NCBI GenBank assembly: GCA_021432635.1
Contig: MU270053.1
Location: 465,743-529,742, forward strand
Direction of reading: 5' to 3'
Origin: Thozetella sp. PMI_491
Lineage: Eukaryota; Ascomycota; Sordariomycetes; Chaetosphaeriales; Chaetosphaeriaceae
DNA: 64,000 nt
Position numbers and translations under genes: made by a program. Below the pieces are notes generated by a model. The model had not been told where the DNA came from and made no database searches. It saw only the letters and a list, made by a program, of their open reading frames with translations. Positions 43,250 to 53,680 of this stretch are shown piece by piece (position 1 is the first letter of the stretch; each line of letters opens with the position of its first letter).

Positions 43250-46200
43250 ATGGCGTTCCTTCGTTTCTTAAGTCTCAGCTTGGCTGCCCTCTCTCTGCAG
43301 CCCTTGGGCCAGGTCTCAGCCCAGGACTCAGGCATCTTCTCCTTCTCTGCCGACGGCCCCGGGCTGCAGCTTGGAGCTTCCGGCGTTGCCCCCGAGATCC
43401 GGGTGGATCCGAATGACCTTCCGGGGGTCCTCCGGGTCGCCGATGACCTGGCCACCGACTTCGGCCGTGTTCTAGGAACGAATGGCACGGTAGTCAAGGC
43501 AGACTGGTCTTCGACTAGTTCCACCAAGAGCAACAACCCCATAATCGTCATCGGCACCATCGGGCATTCCAGCCTCATCGATGGCCTGGTATCGGCCCGT
43601 AAAATCGACACCAGTTCAGTTGCGAACAAGTGGGAGACATTCTCGTACCAAGTGGTCACGGCACCATGGCCCAGCCAAGACGCTGCTTTCGTCATCGCAG
43701 GGTCCGACATGCAAGGCACGATATTCGGCGCCTATGACGTCTCTGAGCAGATTGGTGTGTCGCCCTGGCACTGGTGGGGAGATGTGCCGCCGACAAAGCG
43801 GGAGCACGTCTGGGTTCAAAGCAAATCCTACGTGGCCGGGCCGCCATCTGTCAAGTTCAGGGGTATCTTTCTGAACGACGAGTCGCCCGGGCTGACGGGG
43901 TGGGGCCATGGCAAGTACAAGGACAGCCAGTACGGAAGCCCCTTCATCACGGACTTCTACAAGAACGTCTTCGAGCTGATCCTACGGCTCAAAGGGAACT
44001 ATCTCTGGCCGGCCATGTGGTCTAGCATGTTCTATCTAGATGACCCCAAGAACGGACCCACGGCCACCGAGTACGGCGTCTATATGGGAACAAGCCATCA
44101 TGAGCCTATGGCGAGGGCAGACAAGGAGCAGAATCGCTTTCTCAAGGGTTCTTGGGACTGGGGTAGCAACAAGGCCGGGGTGCAGTCGTTCATGCAGGAA
44201 GGCGTGACAAGGTCTAAGAACTGGAGCACCATATACACCCTGGGGATGCGAGGATCGGGTGATGCCGCGTCCGCCACCCTGACATCCAAGGCACTGGAAG
44301 ATGTTATCCATTGGCAGCAATCGGTCTTGAAGAGCGTTATAGGCAAGCCATTGTCTGAAATACCCCAGGCCTGGGTGATGTACAAGGTATGACGGAAGCA
44401 CTGGTGCTCAATCGATGACTAATTTTCGGCTATAGGAAGTTCCGGGCTACTGGCAGAAGGGGATGGATGTCTCTGACGACGTAACTCTTCTTTGGAGTGA
44501 CGACAATCGAGGCAACATTCGCCGGGTTCCGATCGCGAATGAGACCGCCCGGGCGGGTGGCTCCGGGATCTACTATCACTTCGACTGCAAGTACTCTCCG
44601 TGTTCTACATCCCCCTGATAAGAGCTCCCAGGAGTAGGTGTATACACCTTTTGTTGAGATGCGACTAGATCTCCAAGGACTCTTGCAAAGGCTGATCAAC
44701 AGCTGACAAGCTCCTAGATGTTGGCGACCCGAGGAACTATAAGTGGATCAACACAATCCAGCTACAGAAGACTTGGGAGCAGATGACACTGGCACACGAC
44801 CGAGGGATCCGCAATATTTGGATTGCTAATGTGGGCGATCTGAAAGGTCTGGTACGTTGCCGCCCTTGCGTATGCGTTTATTGTGTTTGAGAAATTGTCT
44901 CGTTGAACTGAGTGTACTCTAGGAACTGCCGATTGCTCATTTTATGGCCCTGGCATGGGATCGTACGAGCTTCAACGACCCAGCAAGGACGACTCAGTGG
45001 CTCACTAAATGGAGCGGCCGACAGTTCGGAGATGCTGCTGCGGCAAACGTATCCTCGATCATGAACACCTACGGCCGGCTGATCTCGCGCATGAAGTACG
45101 AGGACTTGAGCCGAACGCCTTTCGCCTTCAACACTGTGAACTACGACGAGGCCGAAAACAACTTCCATGAGTGGGAGAACCTAGCCGCCAAAGCGCAGGC
45201 GACGTACGACAGCATCCCTAGCGCAGCGCAGAACGCCTTCTTCGCGATCGTTCTCCATCCGGTAGTAGCAGGCAAGGGCGTGTATGAGATATACACTAAG
45301 GCGGCACTGGGGCCTAAGTATGCGAATCAGCATCGGGCGAGCACCAACGACCTCGCCAAGGACGTGCAGACGGCGTTCGCCCAGGACAAAGACCTCACCA
45401 AGCGGTTCCATACCATCCTGAATGGAAAATGGAATCACATCATGGATCAGATTCATATTGGATACAATAACTGGCAAGATCCAGGCTCGGCGAGCCTGCC
45501 GAAGCTGACATACGCTTCTAGCAGCGGCAGCACCAGCAGCAGCGGGAAGGGAGCGCTCATGGGCCTAGCTGTTCAAGGGAGCAATAATGCATTCCCCTCA
45601 GCCGCTAGCCTCGCCCTACCAACTCTTACTCCTTACACGAGCGCCCCTCGGTGGCTAGACGTCTTCGCCCGGGATAACGGCACTTTCTCGTATCAAATCA
45701 CCTCGAGCGTTCCCTATGTGACTGTCACCAACGACAAGTCCACCGTGTCGTCACCGGGAACACCTGACGTGCGCACTGTCGTGTCAGTCGACTGGGATGC
45801 GGCCCCAGCTGGCTCAAGCATTGCGTCCCTCAGCATCAAGAGCTCTGACGGGACCACAGCTACGGTGACCGTGCCTCTAGACAAGACCCCCGTGCCGGTC
45901 GGCTTTAAGGGACACGTGGAATCGAGCGGGGTGGTGTCCATCGAGGCAGAACAGTTTGACACTTTGACCTCGGGCAAGGAGTATGTGGTGATTCCGTACT
46001 ACGGACGGACGCTGTCAGGCGTACGTCTTCCTCCCACCACCGCCTCGCAGGGCCCGGCCAAGGGGCCGGCACTGGTGTATCCCTTCTACACATTTTCTAG
46101 TGCCACAGCGGCCAGTGTGACTGTGTACCTCTCGCCGTCCGAGAATTCAAATCCAACATCGCCCAACCGCTACTCGTTCAGCGTCGATGGCGGAACCGTC

Positions 46201-46437
46201 ACGACAGTCCAGCCCGTCCCGCTGGGCGACGCCGGCAATGAACCCGCCGGCTGGTCCGACGCGGTCATCGTGAATGCATACGTCAAGAACAGCAAGATCG
46301 GGAGCCTCGCCGCTGGGAAGCATGAACTACGTTTTTACCTGCTAGAACCTACCATGGTAGTCACCAAGATAGTGATTGATGTGGGCGGCTTGCAGTCAAG
46401 CCTGATGGGGCCTCCCGAGAGCAAGAGAGTGTCGTGA
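43250..46437 (+). CDS. GH115 xylan alpha-1,2-glucuronidase, secreted
   Basis: Four exons (43250-44386, 44436-44586, 44718-44851, 44923-46437) give 978 residues. The start at 43250 gives a signal peptide (FLSLSLAALSLQPLGQVSA). Family 115 blocks appear in order: SPWHWWGDVPP, FRGIFLNDESPGLTGWG, LKGNYLWPAMW, MGTSHHEPMARA, VTLLWSDDNRGNIRR, GGSGIYYHFDY, VGDPRNYKWINT, IWIANVGDLKG and ELPIAHFMALAWD. GH115 enzymes remove 4-O-methyl-glucuronic acid from xylan, on internal and terminal xylose units. A C-terminal beta-rich domain (about 750-978) follows. Intron 2 has a GC donor (GCAAGT), chosen because it alone restores HFDYVGDP. The gene marks a plant-biomass-degrading lifestyle. Confidence 0.93.
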
Positions 46438-47203
46438 TCGGGACCCGGCGTCGAGATAGCGAAACTGCGAGGAATTTGAAGGAATTTTAACTATTCTATT
46501 TAATCGGGAGTTGTCAAGGGTGAGAAGCAGATATGTTACCCCCCTCCGGCATCCTGTGCTAGTACACACGGGCAAGATGAGACAAGCTAGCCGGTAAGTG
46601 GGGCCACCTGTATCGGATCCGGGCACCGGTTCTACAAAGAGTGGGGCCGATTTACGCCGCGCCGGTGGTAATTGAAAGACGTCCAAAAGACTTGATCTTC
46701 GAATGAAAATTAAGTGAGATAGCAAAGGCTAAGCTACGACTGAAATAACCCTTCCTCAGTTTCGACTCGTGGGCCCCTCTTGCCCGGGTGGGCTGCCGGG
46801 AAGTGGCGAGGGGATGAGGATATAGAGTTTTGCCAGTCGGTCCCCCTCTCCCTCCTCCGTCTCCTTTATTTCTTTTATCAACACACTAAGAGAGCCTTTA
46901 AACGACCCTGAACTAGACATCTTTGTAACTGTGATGTGATCCTGCCGCATTGGTTATGCGTCCCTCCCTGGCATTACATACAGTCTGGAGTATACAAGCG
47001 CAGGGACCCTAACCCTACCCGAGCCAGCAAGGTTTGACGTCGGCAATCCTTTGGGACTATTTTTTTAACTAAAAAAGCGGCCTTCTCTCGCCGGGGTTGC
47101 AAGCCGTTCCCGGAGCGCGTGAGCCAACCCTGAAAACTGTCATCCTAGAGTTTAGGCGACCTAGACCGACCGCCATTGCTTGCCAGCTGGACGCCGAGGG
47201 AGT
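46438..47203. other. Intergenic, IMO32 promoter region
   Basis: Downstream of the GH115 gene and upstream of IMO32. Holds a TTAGGG-type motif at 47006-47016. Nothing else recognised. Confidence 0.5.
47006..47016 (-). promoter_or_regulatory. TTAGGG-type motif upstream of IMO32
   Basis: ACCCTAACCCT on the + strand, the exact reverse complement of the motif upstream of FAM32A and bL36m, about 190 bp before the IMO32 start. Confidence 0.42.
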
Positions 47204-48395
47204 ATGATTTCGACTCGGGCTAGGCTCGTGGCCTCCCGCGTCTGGACCAGCGCGGCCCGGGTGGCCGCTCCAGTCGAGCTTCGGCCTCGATGGTACTCGA
47301 CGCGACCGGGGACGGTGCCGCTCGTCTATGATCTGCACGAGCCGGCCAAGCCGGTAACCGACCAGAAGACATCGCCCATCTTGTTCATGCACGGCCTGTT
47401 TGGCTCCAAGAAGAACAATAGGAGCATAAGTAAGTGAGTGATGCTCGCCTCCCTTTACTGCACCGCCGGCTTTCGCTGACCAGCCTGGCGGCCAACAGAG
47501 CCCTAGCGAGAGATCTAGGGAGATATGTATATGCCTTGGTAAGCTTGTCTGGGTAGCGGCCTGTCCTTGAAGGAAAAACGAACCCCAAGCCAACGATCAT
47601 CCCGTAGGACCTTCGTAACCATGGAGAGTCACCGCACAGCCACCTACACAACTACACGGCCATGGCTGCCGACGTTGCCCAGTTCATCCACCAACACGGA
47701 CTGAAGGAAGCCACACTCATTGGGCATTCCATGTATGCATCGCTGCCAGACCCCGCGGTCCGGGTAATCCAACTAACGCCGCTCACAGGGGCGCCAAAAC
47801 GGCCATGGCCCTGGCCCTGAGCGAGCCCGACCTAGTCGCCAACCTGATCTCAGTTGACAATGCTCCTATTGACGCGCGCCTGGAGAGCGACTTTTCTCGC
47901 TACATCCGAGGCATGAAGCAGATCGACGAGGCCGGCGTGAAGCGGCAGGCCGAGGCCGATAAAATCCTCGAGCCGTTCGAGAAGTCCCTGACCATCCGGC
48001 AGTTCCTGTTGGGAAATCTGCACCGACCTGAGGGGAGCACCGCTCAGAAATTCCGAGTGCCGCTCGATATTCTAGCCAAGGCTCTAGACCACCTAGGCGA
48101 TTTCCCCTACAAGGACCCCAATGCCGTGCGTTTCGAGAAGCCGGCACTGTTCATCCGCGGCACCAAGAGCAAGTACGTGCCCGACGAGGTCATTCCAGCC
48201 ATTGGCCAGTTCTTCCCCCGCTTCGAGCTCGTAGATGTCGACGCCGGCCACTGGCTCATCTCGGAGAATCCAGAAGAGTTCCGACAAGGTAAGAGAAACA
48301 CCATAATACCCCCCCCCCCCCCCCCGGCCCAAGTCTACGGGCCCGCGCTGACCCTATGCCTAGCTGTGCTCAGGTTCCTCGGGCCCAAGGAATAG
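47204..48395 (+). CDS. IMO32: Mitochondrial alpha/beta hydrolase, IMO32/ABHD11 homologue
   Basis: Five exons (47204-47433, 47499-47538, 47608-47732, 47789-48288, 48364-48395) give 308 residues. The start is an arginine-rich, acid-free mitochondrial presequence (about 1-35). The hydrolase domain shows the oxyanion loop HGLFGSKKNNRS, the strand DLRNHGESPHS, the nucleophile elbow GHSMGAKTA, and near the C terminus DAGHWLISENP with the catalytic histidine. This set is that of ABHD11 and yeast Imo32, mitochondrial hydrolases; ABHD11 protects the lipoylated 2-oxoglutarate dehydrogenase complex. The donor GTGAGT at 47434 rather than the overlapping GTAAGT at 47430 was chosen because it alone restores SISKALARDL. 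The last intron holds a 17-C run. Confidence 0.9.
48309..48325. repeat. Poly-C tract (17) inside IMO32 intron 4
   Basis: Seventeen C within the last intron of IMO32 (48289-48363), about 20 nt after the donor site; a likely length-variable site. Confidence 0.88.
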
Positions 48396-48691
48396 ACGAG
48401 TGTACGCGATGTGTATTTCTATATTTGTATACAACGATAGACAAGTCCTTCAAGGGTCACACTGTACCTACATCATAGACTAGACGTTACCTGGCTTGGG
48501 CCAAGTCGACATCCTGCTGAGGCACCGTGCTGTGTGATGTGGAGAGGGTATCAGTCAGTTCCTTCGTCAAGCATCCGTCCCCATCGTCGTGCATCGTTTC
48601 GTTTCATCTCATAGCTCACCCCCCTCCCCGCCTGTGCCCGCGCACATACGCATCGGAAGCGTATGGCCGCCAGGTGAGTTCCTGTCGGGAG

Positions 48692-49609
48692 CTAGCAATA
48701 GCACCCGGATGCGCCGTTATCTCCAGCGCCTCCAACCACCACAGACCCCGGCGTGCGACCAGTCCGGGCCGCTGCCAGCAACTCTGGGCTGCCCACAATT
48801 TGATCCACCAGCTCGACAAATGGCTTCCGCACGTTTTCCCGTGTCTTGGCGCTGACCTCGCAGAACCGAGCTCCGTGGGCCACGGCTAGCCGCTCGCCCT
48901 CCTCCTCCGAGACCGCCCTTCCGTGCTCTGCCCTGTCGAGCTTCGATCCGACCTAATGGCTGTGTTAGCCCGAGGGTGGACATTGGGCAGCAGGGAGGGG
49001 GACCCAACCAAGTACAAAGCCACGCTCTCGACTGTGTTCATCTCAGCCTCTTCAAACCACCTCTCCATCGTGAGGTAGCTTGCTCGGCTGGAGATGTCAT
49101 ACACCAGCATGACACCATGGGCCCCACGATAAAAGCTCGTAGAGAGCGTGCGGAAGCGCTCCTGTCCGGCCTAGGGATACCCCGTCAGGGTCTCCTAGAA
49201 CACGGTAGACTCCAAAGACCCGTTACTTACCGTGTCGAATAGCGTCAGGCTGTATGGTTTGCCACGAACCGCGAGCTTCTTAGTCTGCAGAACGATATCA
49301 CATTTCTCAGTAAGTCAAATGCGGCGCACGGGCATAGCGGAAAGCAAGGAAGCACGGCAAAGATCGGGCCCCGGGCTGGAGCTTACTAACCTTGAAGTCG
49401 ACCCCGATCGTTGCCGTAGCCGACTCGGGCTCAAATTCGTCATCGCAGTACCGAGTGAGCACTGTATCGCAACGGTTAGCTTGGTGACTATAGAGCAGTG
49501 GTGGAAAGTTCGCTTAGGGAGAGAGAAACTCACATGCCGATTTGCCTGCTCCTGAAGGCCCTATCAAGAGGATCTTGAGGGTTGGGAGCGACTCGTCCGA
49601 AGATGGCAT
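48692..49609 (-). CDS. Rab-family small GTPase, Rab18-like
   Basis: Five exons (49609-49534, 49461-49391, 49284-49231, 49170-49009, 48952-48692) give 207 residues. The G motifs are GPSGAGKSA (G1), ATATIGVDFK (G2 with the switch I threonine), DTAGQERFRTL (G3, split by an intron) and SAKTRENV (G5). The G4 position reads SKLD instead of NKxD. The sequence GARFCEVSAKT and the effector region TIGVDFKTKKL resemble Rab18, a GTPase of the ER and lipid droplets. The protein ends CYC, a CxC-type double geranylgeranylation signal. Every junction keeps phase, so the G4 change is not a modelling error. Assignment to Rab18 rather than another Rab is by general resemblance. Confidence 0.85.
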
Positions 49610-50670
49610 ATCGCGGAGGGATGCACTGGGCTCAAATGAGAAGAGAGCAGGGTAGTAACCACGAAAAAGCAATAATAGTTAATGAAGCAAGAGGTGTACC
49701 GCGGAGCTGTACGGCTGTATGCGAATCGTGCTGGTTCGATGATGTTCTAGACTTTTAGTTGAACTGTCGCTAGCGCTCTGTTTCACCCCCCGGCGCTGTT
49801 GGTATGCTCACGACTCAACAAAAGGCAGGACAAGGGCAATCTAAGAGGGGTCACACCTGTTGAGGATGATTAAAGATGGGCTAGAAGGGGCTTGGAACGA
49901 AGTGATGCTTTGCTGCAAGAAGAGGTGAGGTGGCAGAGCAGGAGAGCTAAGGCATCCGAGGTACCGAATCTGGTATTGGCTGAGAATTGGCCACCCGCGA
50001 AGCCGCCGAACTGTGATGCCTGTCTTATGACCACGACTTAAGTTCGCCCTCGATGACGTTGATCAGGAGCAACCTTCTTGCAGCACGCCAGAGAGGAAGG
50101 CTCTATACACCACTCGGTTTTGTTTCTGTCAATTTATTTTAAGGGACGCGATTGCTAGAATTTTTTTTTTTAAAAAAAAAGGACGGAAGGAGATAGGTAG
50201 CCAACTAATTGGGCCGGCTACAGGGCCTCACCAGCAACCTGGTGTACCTGCATAGTGCACACTCCTTTGCAGGTGCCAGAAATGCATATCCTAGATGCAT
50301 ATATACTACTTACCCAAGGTACCCTAAGTTATTCCATACGTAAGGTAGCCTTATAGTCTAGGACAATCGTCTCATCTGGCACTAAAGGGACGTCGCTGGC
50401 GTGTAGCATCACATCGTCTTGGTTCATTCAACCTCCGCTGGCAAAGGCACTGCGGAAGACTATGAGGCTGGTGGCTGTCACTGCCGAAGGTGGTTCTTTT
50501 GCAATTCTTTTTGATTCCCGTCTTTAGGACAGATCGTTACCCTTGAGTTTGACCATCCCGCGCCAAATGCAACAAGGACCAACGAGAAAGCAATACCCTT
50601 TGCCCCTGGAGAGGTATTGTTGTATGAAAACCGTGCCCAATGCCGTTCCCCTTTCAACAGATACTCCCCT
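49610..50670. other. Intergenic, Rab promoter and eS1 3' flank
   Basis: 1.06 kb. Has a T11/A10 homopolymer pair near 50160-50181. No gene or RNA recognised. Confidence 0.5.
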
Positions 50671-51747
50671 TTACACAGACTCCAGAACCTGCTCCTTGAA
50701 CTCGCGCTCAATCTTCTGGCCCTGCTCGTCCGTGGTCGACTCGCCGTGGAGGGCCAGGAGGCCACCGAGGTCGAACTTGGGCGACTTGAGAAGCTTCACC
50801 TTGCGGATGTGGACCTGTTGTGTCTCTGTCAGTTTCTCCTTCTGATGCCAGCCTCACCGGGGCCGCGGCAGATTTGAGAGCCGAGAAGGAGGGAAAACGC
50901 ACGTTCTGGAGAGGGTAGATGCCCTGGGTGGCCTTCTCGATCTCGCGGCCAATCACCTCAGGGATGAGCTTGGAGGTGAGCTGAGTGAGGGTGCAGCTCG
51001 TGGCCTCGCGCTGGATGATCTCGGTCATCTTCCTCCGAATGGCACGGATCTGCGAAGAAGCGGCATAGGTGGTCTTCTTGATCTGGTTGGGGCGCTTCTT
51101 GGTGAAGGCGATGGCGAAAAGGCGGAGGAGGTAGTCGTCGGTGGTCTTGACGGTCACGTTGGCCTCGATCAGGGTCTGCCACTTGCGCACGAGCGACCGC
51201 AGCTTGTCCGAGGTGAAGTCAAGGCCGTGGAAGTTGGTCAGGCAGTTCTTGCCCTGAACCTCGTCGACCCTGAGCTTGACCTTGCGGAAAGCGTGGTCCT
51301 CGTCCTTCTGGAGGTCGGCGAGCGAGACCTCGAAGATACGGCCCTTCAGGTTGTCGTTCGCGTTCTTGAGACCAGTGGTCCGGTTGACGAGGGTCTTGCC
51401 GACACTGCAGTTCCGTCGTTAGAACATTTGTCCTCGTGCTCAACTCTCTTCATGCCGGGGATTCGTTATTCGGGGCTGGGCTTACTCTCGGACGTTGAAG
51501 GGAGCGGGAGCCTAGCAGCGAGCGGCGTCAGTGTGTCTGTCGTGCGGTCGGTGGGATTGGCGATGCATCATACCTTCAGGGCATACCAGTCCTTGCGGGC
51601 GAAGGGGTCCTGGGTCTTCTTCTTAAGACCCTTCTTGCCCTTGGAAAGCCTCTTGTTCCTTCACACAACACTCGGGTTAGCAACAGCACCGGGTCGAAGA
51701 TTGTCGGGCAAGGCATTCCGGGGCCAAACATACTTGCCAACAGCCAT
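50671..51747 (-). CDS. RPS1: 40S ribosomal protein eS1
   Basis: Five exons (51747-51734, 51658-51574, 51511-51486, 51404-50903, 50814-50671) give 256 residues, matching the family's 255. The first exon has only 14 coding bases and the third only 26, as is common in fungal ribosomal protein genes. The product begins [19 protein letters not shown], and goes on with [40 protein letters not shown] and [20 protein letters not shown], all conserved in eS1 (Rps1/S3a). eS1 sits on the 40S platform near the mRNA exit channel. The C-terminal exon ends in a helical [17 protein letters not shown]. The introns (62-88 nt) are too short to hold a snoRNA with clear boxes. Confidence 0.96.
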
Positions 51748-53185
51748 CTTGACGAGCACTGGTCGTTAAGATGTGGGATTGTGCTGGGTGTTGATCGATA
51801 GGGGATCGTGAAAGAAAAAAGGTTTTGCGAATTTCGTGAGAAATCCCTAACTTGTGTGGGCTTGCGCGGTGTTTGGCGGGCTAGATTGGTGGGGGTAGTT
51901 CTGGGAAATTTGATTGGCTGTGGTTGCTTAGGGCTCGAGAGCCGCCACGCATAGCTGCATTTTCTTGCTAGTCGCCTCGATTATTGCAATACTGCGCCGC
52001 ATAGTATGGTAAACTCGGCTGTATCGACTTGTGCGATCCCAAGCCACTCGTCTTTCTCTGTTCGCCACCCCTCTTCACTGGACCACACTCTGCGCTAAAG
52101 CTGCTTTGAGAAGATATCTGGACCGCAACAGTGCGTGACATGTCAAACCCGGTGGCTGCTGTGTTCCCCGTGAAGATAGTTTGTCCATCCTTCGCGAACG
52201 AGAACCACGGCAATCGCGTCGATTGGCTCTGCCTTCGTGAGGTGGTGCAAGTATAGTTATCGTCTACTCGGACCTCCGCACAGTGGCCGAAGGGCCACTC
52301 TGGTTTGGCCGTCTATACCAATTATGGGTTCTGAGGTAAGATAACAACGCATCGTCTCTGATCTGATAGATATCACAATCTTAAGCGACCTCCTGCTCCG
52401 GATCTCGATGCCGCTAGTGTTCTCTCTCGGATGGCCCAGTCCGCTCTCGCAGCCGAGCTGCGCCAACTGCCACGAACCCACTTGAGGGATCGACAGGTTG
52501 CGTCCGGTTCTTGCAGCATCTCATCAACACAAGGCAAGCCCGCACCCGCGCAACTTCGCTCGACCTTCTCCTAAAAGCAAGACCGGTTCCCCCCCGGCAG
52601 GCACCCCTGTTACAGGAGCGGGCATGTGTCACGGTTTGATTGTGTCCAAAGCACTTGGAAGGAGTTGGCGTCTTCCGCTGAATGTAGGCGGTCAAGGCGG
52701 TCAGGCCCAAGGGTGGGTATTATTCTCTGACTTTTCCTCTTCGCGTCTCTCTGCCTCCTGTTACTCGGCGGAGAAAGACTAATGCTAGTCGCTGCTGCCA
52801 ACACTTAGCTGCATGTGAATGTTGTGTCTCATTTCCGTTCCCAAACACCTTGGCCCTGCCTCCCATATTCCCGTCCATGTACGACCAAATTCCATGTTAT
52901 GTACGGATATCACCAACGCCATGTACTCCTACGCCTGTGCAATCCTTCCCTTTCATTGGTTCCCGTCATGTCGGTCATGGCAACAACAAGGAGTTGTGCC
53001 TTGGTAAGGTGTGTTTCGGTGGTCATCATACGTCATCCTCCGATTGGACGCTCTCCTTGAGCAGGGGTGCGCGCTCGAGACCGCCCTTTGGCGGACTCGA
53101 TCGACCAGCACGTCATGGGCCTTTTGGTATGGCCTCTCTCATCATCGTACAGTTCATCAGCATCTAATTAGCTGTATGATGGGCT
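51748..53185. other. Intergenic, RPS1 promoter region
   Basis: 1.4 kb upstream of the eS1 gene and downstream of the next minus-strand gene. Short frames look random and no RNA gene was found. Confidence 0.5.
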
Positions 53186-53680
53186 TCAGGGGTTCTTGGA
53201 GTCCCCTTCCTTTTCGTCTTGCTGCAGCACTTCATAGATGTCGAAGCTAGGGAAGCTTATGTATCGATCCGAGTCTGCCGGCACGGTTAGTCATGGCTGC
53301 TGCAAGCGAATCGGCTCGCATGCACACGTACATGGGTTGAAGTCATCGAACGAGCCCGGAGAGCTGGTGGGAGATGAGGACAGACCGCCCTGTTGGTCCA
53401 TGCTCTCGTACATGGGTGTTCGCGCCGACATGGGAGAAGATGCCCGGATGATAGAGTCGGGTGGGGATCCCGAGATGATAGCAACTCGGCTCAAGAGGTC
53501 GGTTGCTCGCCGGCTGGACTGTGAACTGGCGAGGGCGTTGCGGCTGGCGCATGATGTGGTGATGGACGGCTCAGTGGCGGAAGCCCGAAGCAACCTGGGT
53601 CTCCTCTTGCTCGAGCTCCTTGGTGATGAGTCCCTCCTTTGCATCTGCGAGCGTCTGACGTCTGAGGATGGTGAGGCCAT
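53186..53680 (-). CDS. Small conserved fungal protein, Ser/Arg-rich
   Basis: Exons 53680-53332 and 53274-53186 join in phase to give 145 residues. The ATG at 53680 has a strong context (ACAAACATGGCC); the frame is open further upstream but has no ATG there. The first 50 residues are basic and Ser-rich (SSPRSSSKRRPRLLR). A helical centre follows (RNALASSQSSRRATDLLSRV). The best-kept part seems to be IRASSPMSARTPMYESMDQ with a SPGSFDDFNP strand, then after the intron SDRYISFPSFDIYEVLQQ. There is no signal peptide or membrane span. I take it to be a conserved uncharacterised protein of filamentous ascomycetes, on the grounds that the intron exactly joins two non-repetitive blocks. The dense Ser-Pro sites suggest phosphorylation. 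Confidence 0.66.

Noticed and set aside
47421-47440. Donor GTAAGT at 47430 for IMO32 intron 1
   Set aside because: Although the better consensus, it breaks frame or the conserved SKALARDL; the overlapping GTGAGT at 47434 keeps both.
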